Shown here: positions 36,432 through 45,533 of the stretch, piece after piece
Position numbering within the stretch: position 1 is the stretch's first letter
Layout: each line of letters opens with the position of its first letter
Assembly: GCF_963678425.1 (NCBI RefSeq)
Contig: NZ_OY782855.1
Span: 620,001-684,000 of the forward strand
Origin: an uncultured Bacteroides sp.
Lineage (GTDB): Bacteria; Bacteroidota; Bacteroidia; Bacteroidales; Bacteroidaceae
DNA length: 64,000 nucleotides
Reading direction: 5' to 3'
Notes under the pieces: model-generated
Seen by the model: only the letters and a program-made list of their open reading frames with translations
The model's database searches: none
What the model was told of the DNA's origin: nothing
Program-made: the position numbers and the translations under genes

Positions 36432-38021
36432 ATGAAAACAAGCAATTATTTTAAATCATTATTTGTAATAACATCTTTATTACTAAGCTTAGGTTTACAA
36501 GCTCAGGTTGTATCTGATGCAGTCAATGTTCAAACAGCAGGAACATTAAGTTCATTAATTCCAGCTACTGATAAATATCAGATTACCAGTCTCACTGTAA
36601 CAGGAGATCTAAATGGAACTGATATTCGCTATATTCGTGAGATGGCAGGAAGAGATGTTAATGGGAGTAGTACACTAGGAATACTTTCTGTACTTGATTT
36701 ATCAGGAGCGAATATTGTCGCTGGTGGAAGTAGCTATTATTACGATTATACAACATCATTAAATGAAATTGGGGATGCTGTATTTGATAATTGCACAGGA
36801 TTGACTTCAATAACTATTCCTAAAAGTGTAACATCTATAGGGAGATATGCATTTTATTATTGCACAGGATTGACCTCAATAACCATTCCTAATAGTGTAA
36901 TATCCATTGGAAGTGCTGCATTTGATCGTTGCACTAAACTAGAAAAAATCATTGTGTCAGAAAATAATCCAGCATATAACTCTATAGAAGGAGTTCTATT
37001 AAGTAAAGATTGCACAGAATTGATAGCTTATCCTAATGCCAAATCAAATATCTACACTTTGCCTAACAGTGTAACATCCATTGGGGACGATGCATTTTAT
37101 TGTACAGGATTGACCTCAATAACCATTCCTGACGGAGTAACATCCATTGGGATTCATACATTTATTGGTTGCACTAAACTAAAAGAATTTATTGTGTCAG
37201 AAAATAATCCAGCATATAACTCTGTAGAAGGAGTTCTATTTAGTAAAGATTGCACAAAATTAATAGTTTATCCTAATGCCAAATCAAATATCTACACTTT
37301 GCCTAACAGTGTAACATCCATTGGTGATTATGCATTTTATTGTTGCACAGGATTGGCTTCAATAACCATTTCTAACAGTGTAACATCCATTAAGAGTTTT
37401 GCATTTGCTGGTTGTTCAGGATTAACTTCAATAACCATTCCTAATAGTGTAACATCCATTGGGGAGAGTGCATTTTCCCATTGCATAGGATTGACCTTAG
37501 TAACTATTCCTAACAGTGTAACATCCATTGGAAGTGCTGCATTTTCTGGTTGCACAGGATTGACTTTAGTAGCCATTCCTTACAATGTAACATCTTTTGA
37601 AAATTCTGTATTTTATAATTGCAAAGGAATAACTGAAATACATTGTAAGATATTGACGCCCCCAAACGTTGATTATAGAGTTTTTTATGGAATAAATAAA
37701 ACTACGTGTAAACTATACATACCTAAAGGTACTTATTCGAACTATTTGGGAGCTACAGGGTGGAGAGATTTTACAAATATCATTGAAGAAGAAGCTACCG
37801 CAATCTCACAAACTGAAAGAAGCAATGTAAAGGTTTATACAGATCAAGGTACAATTACGGTGACTGGTGCAGATTTAGGAGATTATATTTCTGTTTATAC
37901 TGAATCAGGAGCTTTGTTACAAACCACCAAAGTAACAGATAATACTATCAGAATAACAGTGCCATTGAATAAAATCTATCTTATCAAAACAGCAGGTAAA
38001 GTATTCAAAGTTGCTTTATAA
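36432..38021 (+). CDS. BspA-like leucine-rich-repeat surface protein 1
   Basis: 529 residues from MKTSNYFKSLF; the ATG at 36393 would add 13 non-conserved residues before the signal peptide. Signal peptide ends LGLQAQ. A short N-terminal beta domain precedes about ten 23-residue BspA-type (LRR_5) repeats of the form IPNSVTSIGxxAFxxCTGLTSIT. Two spacers read SENNPAYNS-EGVLFSKDCT. A closing strand (TPPNV..., YIPKGTYSNYLGATGW) and a C-terminal domain of about 75 residues ending VFKVAL follow. Family members bind host or extracellular proteins or polysaccharide. Probably surface exposed; the ligand is unknown. Confidence 0.88.
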   Translation: MKTSNYFKSLFVITSLLLSLGLQAQVVSDAVNVQTAGTLSSLIPATDKYQITSLTVTGDLNGTDIRYIREMAGRDVNGSSTLGILSVLDLSGANIVAGGSSYYYDYTTSLNEIGDAVFDNCTGLTSITIPKSVTSIGRYAFYYCTGLTSITIPNSVISIGSAAFDRCTKLEKIIVSENNPAYNSIEGVLLSKDCTELIAYPNAKSNIYTLPNSVTSIGDDAFYCTGLTSITIPDGVTSIGIHTFIGCTKLKEFIVSENNPAYNSVEGVLFSKDCTKLIVYPNAKSNIYTLPNSVTSIGDYAFYCCTGLASITISNSVTSIKSFAFAGCSGLTSITIPNSVTSIGESAFSHCIGLTLVTIPNSVTSIGSAAFSGCTGLTLVAIPYNVTSFENSVFYNCKGITEIHCKILTPPNVDYRVFYGINKTTCKLYIPKGTYSNYLGATGWRDFTNIIEEEATAISQTERSNVKVYTDQGTITVTGADLGDYISVYTESGALLQTTKVTDNTIRITVPLNKIYLIKTAGKVFKVAL

Positions 38022-38132
38022 AAGTTCTCTTTAAGCAGAATCAGAACTTTGCGTTTATTGGAGATTAAAGATGAGTCTTTAGCTTCTAACGTGCTAATTG
38101 AAACTGCATAAAATGCCACTGAAATAAAGATA

Positions 38133-38731
38133 ATAGCTCTGTAGAAGGAGTCTTATTTAGTAAAGATTGCACAAAATTGATCGCTTATCCTAATGCCAAA
38201 TCAAATATTTATATTTTGCCTAATAGTGTAACATTTATAGGGGATGCTGCATTTCTACGTTGCACAGGATTGACTTCAATAACCATTCCTAGCTATGTAA
38301 CATTCATTGGAGAGGCTGCATTTTCTGGTTGTACAGGAATTACTGAAATACATTGTAAAATGCAGACGCCCCCAAACATTGGTTTTTATGTTTTTACTGG
38401 AATAAATGAATTTACGTGTAAACTATACATACCTAAAGGTACTTATTCGAACTATTTGGGAGCCATAGGATGGAGTGATTTTACAAATATCATTGAAGAA
38501 GAAGCTACCGCAATCTCACAAACTGAAAAAAGCAATGTAAAGGTTTGTACAGATCAAGATGCAATAACAGTGACTGGTGCAGATTTAGGAGATAATATTT
38601 CTGTTTATACTGAATCAGGAGCTTTTTTGCAAACCATCAAAGTAACAGATAATACTATCAGAATAACAGTACCAGGCAATAAAATTTATTTTATCAAAAC
38701 AGCAGATAAAGTATTTAAAGTTGCTTTATAG
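38133..38731 (+). pseudogene. 5'-truncated BspA-like gene 2
   Basis: Only the last part of a BspA-like gene is present: from the SVEGVLFSKDCT spacer, two LRR units, the YIPKGTYSNYLG closing strand and the C-terminal domain to VFKVAL. There is no signal peptide, N-terminal domain or own promoter. An internal ATG at 38177 could start a 184-residue ORF, but it would be cytosolic. The left junction joins the repeat arm downstream of gene 1 straight to mid-gene sequence, so it is a deletion product. Confidence 0.8.
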
Positions 38732-38821
38732 AAGATCTCTTTAAGCAGAATCTAAACTTTGTGTACGTTGGATTGAAGATGAGTCTTTAGCTTCTAACGA
38801 GCTAATTGAGACTGTATTAAA

Positions 38822-38883
38822 AATGCCACTGAAATAAAGATATCAGGAGTTAATGGTAACTCTATCAATATTTCAGTGGCATT
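38822..38883. terminator. terminator duplicated from the BspA/copA boundary
   Basis: Perfect 15-base arms AATGCCACTGAAATA (38822-38836) and 38869-38883. It matches 41401-41462, which separates gene 3 from copA. Only the left arm survives after gene 1 (38112-38126). Confidence 0.75.
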
Positions 38884-38891
38884 ACTGCGTC

Positions 38892-38934
38892 TTACAACTT
38901 CTTCCAGTTCAGGCTCAGGCTATTTGTTATAGCC
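38892..38934 (-). pseudogene. copied 3' end of copA
   Basis: Read on the minus strand, this ends NSLSLNWKKL-stop, the same C-terminal residues as the copA gene at 41471, in the same position relative to the terminator. It is a duplication scar and not expressed. The remaining gap to 39302 holds a stretch similar to 36205-36240, about 130 bases of unmatched sequence (38977-39107) with a small CATCCG/CGGATG dyad, then the promoter of gene 3. Confidence 0.8.
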
Positions 38935-39181
38935 AAAACAATCATTCAGATAGCGCAAGTAATATATATTTCCCGCGATGCATCCGTATTTATTTTTATA
39001 GTCGGATGTAAAATAAGCAATTCAAATCGTGGACATATAATTTTGTTCGTAAACCCCATTAATTCAAATCTACATAATAAATGTTATTAATTTTTAGTGG
39101 ACACTAGTGGTAATATATAAAGAAAATGGTGTATTTAGATTAATACTATTAAATTTTCTTTATTTTACAATATATTATTAT

Positions 39182-39189
39182 TAAGTTTG
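39182..39189 (+). promoter_or_regulatory. -7 promoter element for BspA-like gene 3
   Basis: TAAGTTTG in a segment nearly identical to that before gene 1. Confidence 0.6.
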
Positions 39190-39215
39190 CCACTTCATAA
39201 AAAATAGAATAATTT

Positions 39216-39278
39216 AAAGCGTGCTGTAAAGTCGTTCCTACGCTTTTTATAACGATATTAATGCCAACCAGAAGGAAC
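39216..39278 (+). promoter_or_regulatory. conserved leader hairpin, possible attenuator (copy 2)
   Basis: Arms AAAGCGT (39216-39222) and ACGCTTT (39240-39246) followed by T/A. The loop GTTCC (39234-39238) can pair with GGAAC (39274-39278), one base pair longer than in copy 1. Confidence 0.4.
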
Positions 39279-39301
39279 AGGAAAGCTTTATTTTTTTCTT
39301 T

Positions 39302-41308
39302 ATGAAAACAAGCAACTATTTTAAATCACTATTCGTAATAATATCTTTATTACTAAGTTTAGATTTACAAGCCCTGGTTGTTTCTGACACAGTCAATGTT
39401 CAAACAGCAGGAACATTAAGTTCATTAATTCCAGCTGCTAATAAATATCAGATTACCAATCTCACTGTAACAGGAGATCTAAATGGAACTGACATTCGCT
39501 ACATTCGTGAGATGGCAGGAAGCGATGTTGATTGGAATAGTACACCAGGAAAACTTTCTGTACTTGATTTATCAGGAGCGAACATTGTTACTGGCGGAAG
39601 TAGCTACTATAGCAATTATACAACATCATTAAATGAAATTGGGGCTTGGATGTTTCTAGGTTGTACAGGATTGACTTCTGTAATCATCCCTAACAGTGTA
39701 ACATCCATAGGGGATTATGCATTTTATTATTGCACAGGATTGACTTCTGTAACGATAGGCAACGGAGTAATATCCATTAAAAATTCTGCATTTGATGGTT
39801 GCACAGGATTGGCTTCAATAACTATTCCTAACAGTGTAACATCTATTGGATTTAATGCATTTGATGGTTGCACAGGATTGACTTCTGTAACGATAGGCAA
39901 CGGAGTAATATCCATTAAAAATTCTGCATTTGATGGTTGCACAGGATTGGCTTCAATAACTATTCCTAACAGTGTAACATCTATTGGATTTAATGCATTT
40001 GATGGTTGTACAGGATTGACTTCTGTAACGATAGGCAACGGAGTAACATCAATTGGGGATAAAGCCTTTTTTTGTTGCAAGGGATTGACTTCAATAACCA
40101 TTCCTAACAGTGTAACATCAATTGGGATTTTTGCTTTTAATAGTTGCACTAAACTAAAAGAATTTATTGTGTCAGAAAATAATACAGCATATAGTTCTGT
40201 ACAAGGAGTTCTATTTAGTAAAGATTGCACAAAATTGATAGCTTATCCTAACGCCAAAACAAATATCTACACTTTGCCTAACAGTGTAACATCCATAGGG
40301 AATTATGCATTTGATGGTTGTACAGAATTGGCTTCAATAGACATTCCTAACAGTGTTACATCTATTGGAAATTCTGCATTTTATGATTGCACAGGATTGG
40401 CTTCAATAACTATTCCTTATAGTGTAATATTCATTGGGGGTGCTGCATTAGCTGGTTGCACTAAACTAGAAAAAATTATTGTGTCAGAAAACAATCCAGC
40501 ATACAGCTCTGTAGAAGGAGTCCTATTTAGTAAAGATTGCACAAAATTGATAGCTTATCCTTATGCCAAATCAAATATCTACACTTTACCTAACAGTGTA
40601 ACATCCATTGGGGATTATGCATTTTATAACTGTACAGGATTAACTTCTGTAACAATAGGTAACGGAGTAATATCCATTGGGGATTATGCATTTTATGCTT
40701 GCACAGGACTAACTTCAATAACCATTCCTAACAGTGTAACATTCATTGGGAATTATGCATTTGCCTATTGTCAATATTTAACTTCAATAACCATCCCTAA
40801 CAGTGTAACAACTATATGGAATTCTGCATTTTCTGGTTGCACAAGATTGACTTCTGTAACAATAGGTAACGGAGTAATATCCATTGGAGATTATGCATTT
40901 GCTGATTGCAAAAGAATTAATGAGATACATTGTAAAATACTGATGCCCTCAAACGCTAATTCTAATGTTTTTTCAGGAATAAATAAAACCACGTGTAAAC
41001 TGTATGTACCCAAAGGTACTTATTCGAACTATTTGGGAGCTACAGGATGGAGTGATTTTACAAATATAATTGAAGAAGAAGCTACTGCAGTTTCACAAAC
41101 TGAAAAAAGCAATGTAAAGGTTTATACAGATCAAGATGCAATAACAGTGACTGGTGCAGATTTAGGAGATTACATTTCTGTTTATACTGAATCAGGAGCT
41201 TTGTTGCAAACCATCAAAGTAACAGATAATTCTATCAGAATAACAGTGCCAGGTAATAAAATTTATTTTATCAGAACTGCAGGTAAAGTATTCAAAGTTG
41301 CTTTATAG
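39302..41308 (+). CDS. BspA-like leucine-rich-repeat surface protein 3
   Basis: 668 residues, a paralogue of the gene at 36432 with the same signal peptide, N-terminal domain and C-terminal domain but more LRR_5 repeats (about 15). Two repeat flavours alternate: IPNSVTSIG and the IGNGVISI type. Residues about 144-235 contain two identical 46-residue units (138-base exact tandem duplication). Presumed surface exposed, with the same ligand class as protein 1. The gene ends about 90 bases before a bidirectional terminator shared with copA. Confidence 0.9.
   Translation: MKTSNYFKSLFVIISLLLSLDLQALVVSDTVNVQTAGTLSSLIPAANKYQITNLTVTGDLNGTDIRYIREMAGSDVDWNSTPGKLSVLDLSGANIVTGGSSYYSNYTTSLNEIGAWMFLGCTGLTSVIIPNSVTSIGDYAFYYCTGLTSVTIGNGVISIKNSAFDGCTGLASITIPNSVTSIGFNAFDGCTGLTSVTIGNGVISIKNSAFDGCTGLASITIPNSVTSIGFNAFDGCTGLTSVTIGNGVTSIGDKAFFCCKGLTSITIPNSVTSIGIFAFNSCTKLKEFIVSENNTAYSSVQGVLFSKDCTKLIAYPNAKTNIYTLPNSVTSIGNYAFDGCTELASIDIPNSVTSIGNSAFYDCTGLASITIPYSVIFIGGAALAGCTKLEKIIVSENNPAYSSVEGVLFSKDCTKLIAYPYAKSNIYTLPNSVTSIGDYAFYNCTGLTSVTIGNGVISIGDYAFYACTGLTSITIPNSVTFIGNYAFAYCQYLTSITIPNSVTTIWNSAFSGCTRLTSVTIGNGVISIGDYAFADCKRINEIHCKILMPSNANSNVFSGINKTTCKLYVPKGTYSNYLGATGWSDFTNIIEEEATAVSQTEKSNVKVYTDQDAITVTGADLGDYISVYTESGALLQTIKVTDNSIRITVPGNKIYFIRTAGKVFKVAL
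39731..40006 (+). repeat. exact 138-bp tandem duplication inside BspA-like gene 3
   Basis: Units 39731-39868 and 39869-40006 read as identical; each encodes two LRR units (46 residues) and preserves the frame. A third partial unit follows and diverges. Confidence 0.85.
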
Positions 41309-41400
41309 AAGTTCTCTTTAAGCAGAATCTGAACTTTGTGTATATTGGAGATTAAAGATGAGTTTTTAGCTTCTAACGAACTAATTGAGACTGCATTAAA

Positions 41401-41462
41401 AATGCCACTGAAATAAAAATATCAGGAGTTTATGGCTACTCTATCAATATTTCAGTGGCATT
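41401..41462. terminator. bidirectional terminator between BspA-like gene 3 and copA
   Basis: Perfect 15-base arms AATGCCACTGAAATA (41401-41415) and 41448-41462 with a 32-base loop, placed 8 bases from the copA stop. Confidence 0.75.
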
Positions 41463-41470
41463 ACTTTGCT

Positions 41471-43684
41471 TTACAACTTCTTCCAGTTCAGGCTCAAACT
41501 ATTCATTACAACCGAAACCGAGCTGCAAGCCATTGCTGCACTTGCAATCATTGGATTCAGAAGCATACCGCCCATAGTATAAAGCAGCCCGGCTGCAATT
41601 GGAATTCCTATCAGGTTATAGATAAATGCCCAGAAAAGATTCTGATGGATCAATCTAACCGTTTGCCTGGAGAGTTTAAATGCCTTGGGAAGTAACATTA
41701 AATCTGAAGTGATTAGCGTAACCATTGCAACATCCATGGCAATATCGGTACCTTTTCCCATGGCAATACTTACATCTGCGCGGGCAAGTGCCTGAGAGTC
41801 GTTAATTCCATCGCCCACCATTGCCACTACTCTGCCTTCTGCCTGAAGTTGTTTCACAAAATCTTCCTTATCATTTGGCAGCGCTTCAGCTCTGTAGTTT
41901 TCAATTCCCAGCTTTTCTCCTACAACAGCAGCTGTGGCTTCTCCATCTCCGGTAAGCATACAGACTCGGATTCCCATTTCACGCAGTACTTTAACGGCTT
42001 CTACTGAAGTGGATTTCACTTTGTCGGTGATTGCAATGACAGACAAGAGTTTATTTTCCCGCCCAAAGTAAACAATACTTTTGCCTTCGTTCTGGAACTT
42101 CTCAATCATTCCTTGTAAACCGGCGGATGCGGATGCTCCATATTCATTCAGCAACTTTTGACTCCCTGCCCAATAAGTGGCATCCTCATAGTTTACCTGA
42201 ATCCCTTTGCCGGTAATGCTTTCAAAGGAAGAAAGCGTGGCAGGAGCAGTTCCCTGGGATTGCAGTTCGTTCACAATGGCGTCGGCCAACGGATGTTCCG
42301 ATTTTAATTCGGCAGCTAAAAGGATCTCCTTCTCTTGTCTGTTTTCATCGTTTTCCCAGAACCAGTCGGATACAGAAGGATGTCCTTCGGTTAATGTACC
42401 GGTCTTATCCAATACCACTGTGTTTACCTTTCTCATTTGTTCAAGCGCAACCGCATCCTTTATCAGGATATGGTTACTGGCCCCCTTACCTATTCCCACC
42501 ATCAGGGCAGTAGGCGTAGCAAGTCCCAGCGCACAAGGGCATGCGATAACAAGCACTGATACAGCAGAGAGTAATGCATGAGAGAAATACCCCATTCCCC
42601 CTACAGATATCCAGATAACAAAAGTCAGGATTGACAATAAAAGCACCACAGGAACGAATATTCCCGTTACACGATCAACGATTCTCTGCACCGGAGCCTT
42701 GGAACCCTGAGCTTCCTGTACCATTCTGATGATATTTGCCAGCATGGTCTCCTTCCCCACTTTCGCAGCCTTCAGCACAAAAGCTCCTTTCTGATTGATT
42801 GTTCCCGCCAGCACCTGATCAGCAAAGTTCTTCTCCACGGCAATTGGTTCTCCGGTTATCATGCTTTCATCAACGAATGAAGTGCCTTCGTGTACCGTTC
42901 CATCCACAGGGATCTGTTCGCCCGGGTGAACGCTAATCAAATCATTTACCTGCAATTGCGAGATAAGCACTGTTTCTTCCGTGCCATCCTTGATTATTCT
43001 TGCTGTTTTGGGCTGCAATCCCATCAGCTTCTTTATAGCAGATGAGGTATTCCCTTTTGCTTTCTCCTCAAGAAGTTTTCCAATTAGCACGAATGCAATA
43101 ATCATTGTGGCTGCCTCGTAATAGACATGCGGTTGCAATCCGCGGGATGTCCAGAACTCAGGAAAAAAAGTATTGAACACACTAAAGATAAAAGCGATGG
43201 AGGTGCTCAAAGCCACTAGCGTATCCATATTGCTCCTGCCTAGTTTCAGCTGTTTCCACGCATTGATATAGAAAGAGTTTCCGAAAAACAGCATAACCGG
43301 TAAAGCAAGAACCAGCATTATCACGTGTGCATAAGGCATACCCATGAAAACCATTGAGATAAGCATCATAGGCACAACAAATATCCATGCCCCGATTACC
43401 TTCAACTTAAGGGTTCTATACGCTTTTCGTTGCTCCTCTTCCTGCAATTCCGCTGCATTTTCTTCCTCTATAATCAGGTCATACCCCGCATCACGGATTG
43501 CTGTTTGCAGAGCTTCGGGAGATAAAACTAAACGGTCAAATTCAACCGAAAGGGTATTTGCAGCCAGATTAACAGCTCCTTTTTCTACTCCGGGCAGGCA
43601 GTTTACCGTCTTTTCCACGTTATTAGCGCAACCGGCACAATGCATGTTAAGTACCGGATATATTTTATTTTCTATTTTCTTCAT
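41471..43684 (-). CDS. copA: copper-exporting P1B-type ATPase
   Basis: 737 residues. One N-terminal HMA domain with MHCAGC (Cys16, Cys19), then eight predicted membrane helices. The transmembrane metal site is CPC in VIACPCALGLATPT. The phosphorylation motif is DKTGTLTEG, followed by SEHPLADAI, MLTGD and MVGDGINDSQALA, so all catalytic motifs are intact. The CPC motif plus C-terminal N/Y and MxxSS residues (MACSSVSVVMNSLSL) indicate Cu(I) export from the cytosol. A Cys-rich HYC_CC_PP-type gene lies upstream on the same strand. A short copy of its 3' end is found at 38892. Confidence 0.94.
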   Translation of the reverse strand: MKKIENKIYPVLNMHCAGCANNVEKTVNCLPGVEKGAVNLAANTLSVEFDRLVLSPEALQTAIRDAGYDLIIEEENAAELQEEEQRKAYRTLKLKVIGAWIFVVPMMLISMVFMGMPYAHVIMLVLALPVMLFFGNSFYINAWKQLKLGRSNMDTLVALSTSIAFIFSVFNTFFPEFWTSRGLQPHVYYEAATMIIAFVLIGKLLEEKAKGNTSSAIKKLMGLQPKTARIIKDGTEETVLISQLQVNDLISVHPGEQIPVDGTVHEGTSFVDESMITGEPIAVEKNFADQVLAGTINQKGAFVLKAAKVGKETMLANIIRMVQEAQGSKAPVQRIVDRVTGIFVPVVLLLSILTFVIWISVGGMGYFSHALLSAVSVLVIACPCALGLATPTALMVGIGKGASNHILIKDAVALEQMRKVNTVVLDKTGTLTEGHPSVSDWFWENDENRQEKEILLAAELKSEHPLADAIVNELQSQGTAPATLSSFESITGKGIQVNYEDATYWAGSQKLLNEYGASASAGLQGMIEKFQNEGKSIVYFGRENKLLSVIAITDKVKSTSVEAVKVLREMGIRVCMLTGDGEATAAVVGEKLGIENYRAEALPNDKEDFVKQLQAEGRVVAMVGDGINDSQALARADVSIAMGKGTDIAMDVAMVTLITSDLMLLPKAFKLSRQTVRLIHQNLFWAFIYNLIGIPIAAGLLYTMGGMLLNPMIASAAMACSSVSVVMNSLSLNWKKL

Positions 43685-43956
43685 AAGTAATTTACCATTT
43701 ATTTATTTCCATTCAACAAGCATCCGTATCTATTGTTTGGATAACGATGCAATGTTATGCAAATATTCCTTTAGCACAACACAAATTCTATAATTATTTT
43801 TTAGGAGGTTGCTTAAGCTGTTTTGGCAACTTCAGTGTAATCTCAATAGTATATCAGAATCTTATCTAATACATCTAATAGATTAACCTAAAACAACCTG
43901 AATCATAAGGTATTTATTGAGGTTATCTTCCGGATTTAATGTAGAGCTTCACAATA

Positions 43957-43972
43957 TAAAGTGTACACTTTA
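43957..43972. promoter_or_regulatory. palindrome sharing AAGTGTACACTT core
   Basis: Sixteen-base perfect dyad in the 383-base gap upstream of copA; a further GTACAC follows near 43988. The core is identical to the centre of the dyad at 17951-17976. The gap has no other clear element. Confidence 0.45.
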
Positions 43973-44067
43973 AAATTTATAGCTGTACACCTAAATAAAA
44001 ATGAGTGTAGCTCAAAACAAGAAGATAAAAGGACATTTTACCTTAGATAACCTGAATAAACAGGATA

Positions 44068-44514
44068 CTAAATAAGAAGTGTGGAATAAAGGCTTAGATA
44101 AAATCTTGAAGAGGACGGAGAAGGAGGATCGCTATACGAACCAACTTCGAGTATATTTACCGGAAAATCGTTGCAGGTGAGCAGAGGCGAGCTGGTTAGA
44201 ACAGCAGAAACAGGTGCATTCAACACCGTATTCGGAGCATCTTTTTGCAGATCGACCTTATAAATTAAGGTTTTGCAACAGTTTGTTCTGCCATGAAGAG
44301 AGCACTTACCGTTCTGAATTCCGTATTTATGCATGCAGTAGCACTCACCCGCTGCTTTTCCATCAAGTTCATTGCAATGGCTTTTGTTCATTGTTCCGGC
44401 CTTTGCATGAGATTTGCAAGCACAGTGACAATATGACAAGTTGACCCCTGCACCCACATAAATAATTGTGAGAGAGAGGATACAAACAATTATGAACTTT
44501 AGTCTCTTCAACAT
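44068..44514 (-). CDS. HYC_CC_PP-type Cys-rich secreted protein
   Basis: 148 residues with an N-terminal signal or membrane helix (about 5-26), then clusters of possible metal ligands: YCHCAC, HC, CYC, CSLHGRTNCC, followed later by YSDPPSPSSS and an aromatic C-terminal tail. This order (HYC-like, CC, PP) resembles the Bacteroidetes HYC_CC_PP family, of unknown function and often near metal-transport genes. The position upstream of copA on the same strand fits a periplasmic metal-binding role, which is inference. Its -7 element nearly abuts the ATG. Confidence 0.75.
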   Translation of the reverse strand: MLKRLKFIIVCILSLTIIYVGAGVNLSYCHCACKSHAKAGTMNKSHCNELDGKAAGECYCMHKYGIQNGKCSLHGRTNCCKTLIYKVDLQKDAPNTVLNAPVSAVLTSSPLLTCNDFPVNILEVGSYSDPPSPSSSRFYLSLYSTLLI

Positions 44515-44519
44515 GGCTA

Positions 44520-44527
44520 CAAAGATA
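44520..44527 (-). promoter_or_regulatory. -7 promoter element very close to ATG
   Basis: Reads TATCTTTG on the minus strand and ends only 5 bases before the ATG at 44514, implying a leaderless or nearly leaderless mRNA. Confidence 0.5.
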
Positions 44528-44593
44528 CGGATAATTAAGCGAATTTTGGAAATTAATTTTTCTTATTTATTAGTTCGATTCCTTAATAAGTTT

Positions 44594-44601
44594 TATATTT
44601 G
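44594..44601 (+). promoter_or_regulatory. -7 promoter element for DUF3298 gene
   Basis: TATATTTG, exact consensus, 48 bases before the ATG at 44650. Confidence 0.6.
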
Positions 44602-44649
44602 TCCTTTACAAAAGGATAGCTTTACAACCCTTTAAAGTAGAATAGTAAG

Positions 44650-45498
44650 ATGAAAAGAAACTCATTGGCATTTTTTTCTGTTATTTTGTTGACAGGAGCA
44701 ATTTTATTTTCCTGTGGAGGAAAGAAACAAGGTGAATCAAAACAACTGACTTTTGACAGTATATCAGTAAAAGAAACCACCCACCTTTTCAATGATACAA
44801 CAAAACCTGCCTGCGAGCTGAATATTCATTTTACATACATAACTAAAGCACTGAATAAGGCTGTTCAGGATAGCATGAATAATTCTCTGATTGCTCTTTG
44901 TTTTGGGGATGAATATGCGGGTAAGGCACCTAGGGCTTCCGTTATGCAATACAAGGTAGCTTATGCTAAAGGATATAAGAATGACGTGGAACAATTCTAT
45001 CTGGAGGATGTGAAGAATAATCCAGGGGACGAACTTAACCATGCATGGTACAATTACTCCAAAAACATCCGGTCAAAAGTAATGTTTAATAAAGATGGCG
45101 TAATGGTTTATAAAGTAGACACTTATGAATATACCGGTGGAGCCCATGGAAATCATACTTCTTTATTCCTTAACTTTGACCTGTTAACCGGCAAGAAAAT
45201 TCATCTTAAAGATCTGTTTAAAGATGGGTATGAACAAGAACTTACCCGTCTGTTGCTGGCCGAACTGGAAAAACAGAATAAAGTAACCACAGAATCCGAA
45301 CTGGAAGATATTGGTTATTTCATTACCGAACCGCTCTCTCCTACAGAGAACTTCTATTTGAATGAAGATGGACTCAGCTTCTTTTATAATGTGTACGAAA
45401 TAGCTCCCTACGTAATGGGAACAACCGAAATAAAAGTTCCGTTCTCAGCTATTGAATCACTTCTGAAAGAAGGCAATCCTGCTGAAGAACTGGAATAA
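44650..45498 (+). CDS. DUF3298 (RsiV-like) lipoprotein
   Basis: 282 residues. Lipoprotein signal ending LFSCGG (Cys22). The DUF3298-type C-terminal domain covers about 150-275, recognisable by YEYTGGAHGNHTSLFLNFDLLTGKK broken over two strands and the closing YEIAPYVMGTTEIKVPFSAI. In Bacillus RsiV this domain binds lysozyme, but here there is no anti-sigma region. Envelope protein of unknown role, followed by rsmG after 35 bases. Confidence 0.87.
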   Translation: MKRNSLAFFSVILLTGAILFSCGGKKQGESKQLTFDSISVKETTHLFNDTTKPACELNIHFTYITKALNKAVQDSMNNSLIALCFGDEYAGKAPRASVMQYKVAYAKGYKNDVEQFYLEDVKNNPGDELNHAWYNYSKNIRSKVMFNKDGVMVYKVDTYEYTGGAHGNHTSLFLNFDLLTGKKIHLKDLFKDGYEQELTRLLLAELEKQNKVTTESELEDIGYFITEPLSPTENFYLNEDGLSFFYNVYEIAPYVMGTTEIKVPFSAIESLLKEGNPAEELE

Positions 45499-45533
45499 AA
45501 TTAAATTAAGATTAAAAATACGAACTAAAAACA

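Noticed and set aside
38177..38731. Separate functional 184-residue LRR protein
   Set aside because: Lacks signal peptide, promoter and the N-terminal domain of its paralogues, so it is treated as a truncated pseudogene.
39727..40230. Long minus-strand ORF (167 residues) opposite BspA-like gene 3
   Set aside because: It is a repeat-driven shadow: the LRR repeats keep the opposite frame open. No start signal or independent conservation.
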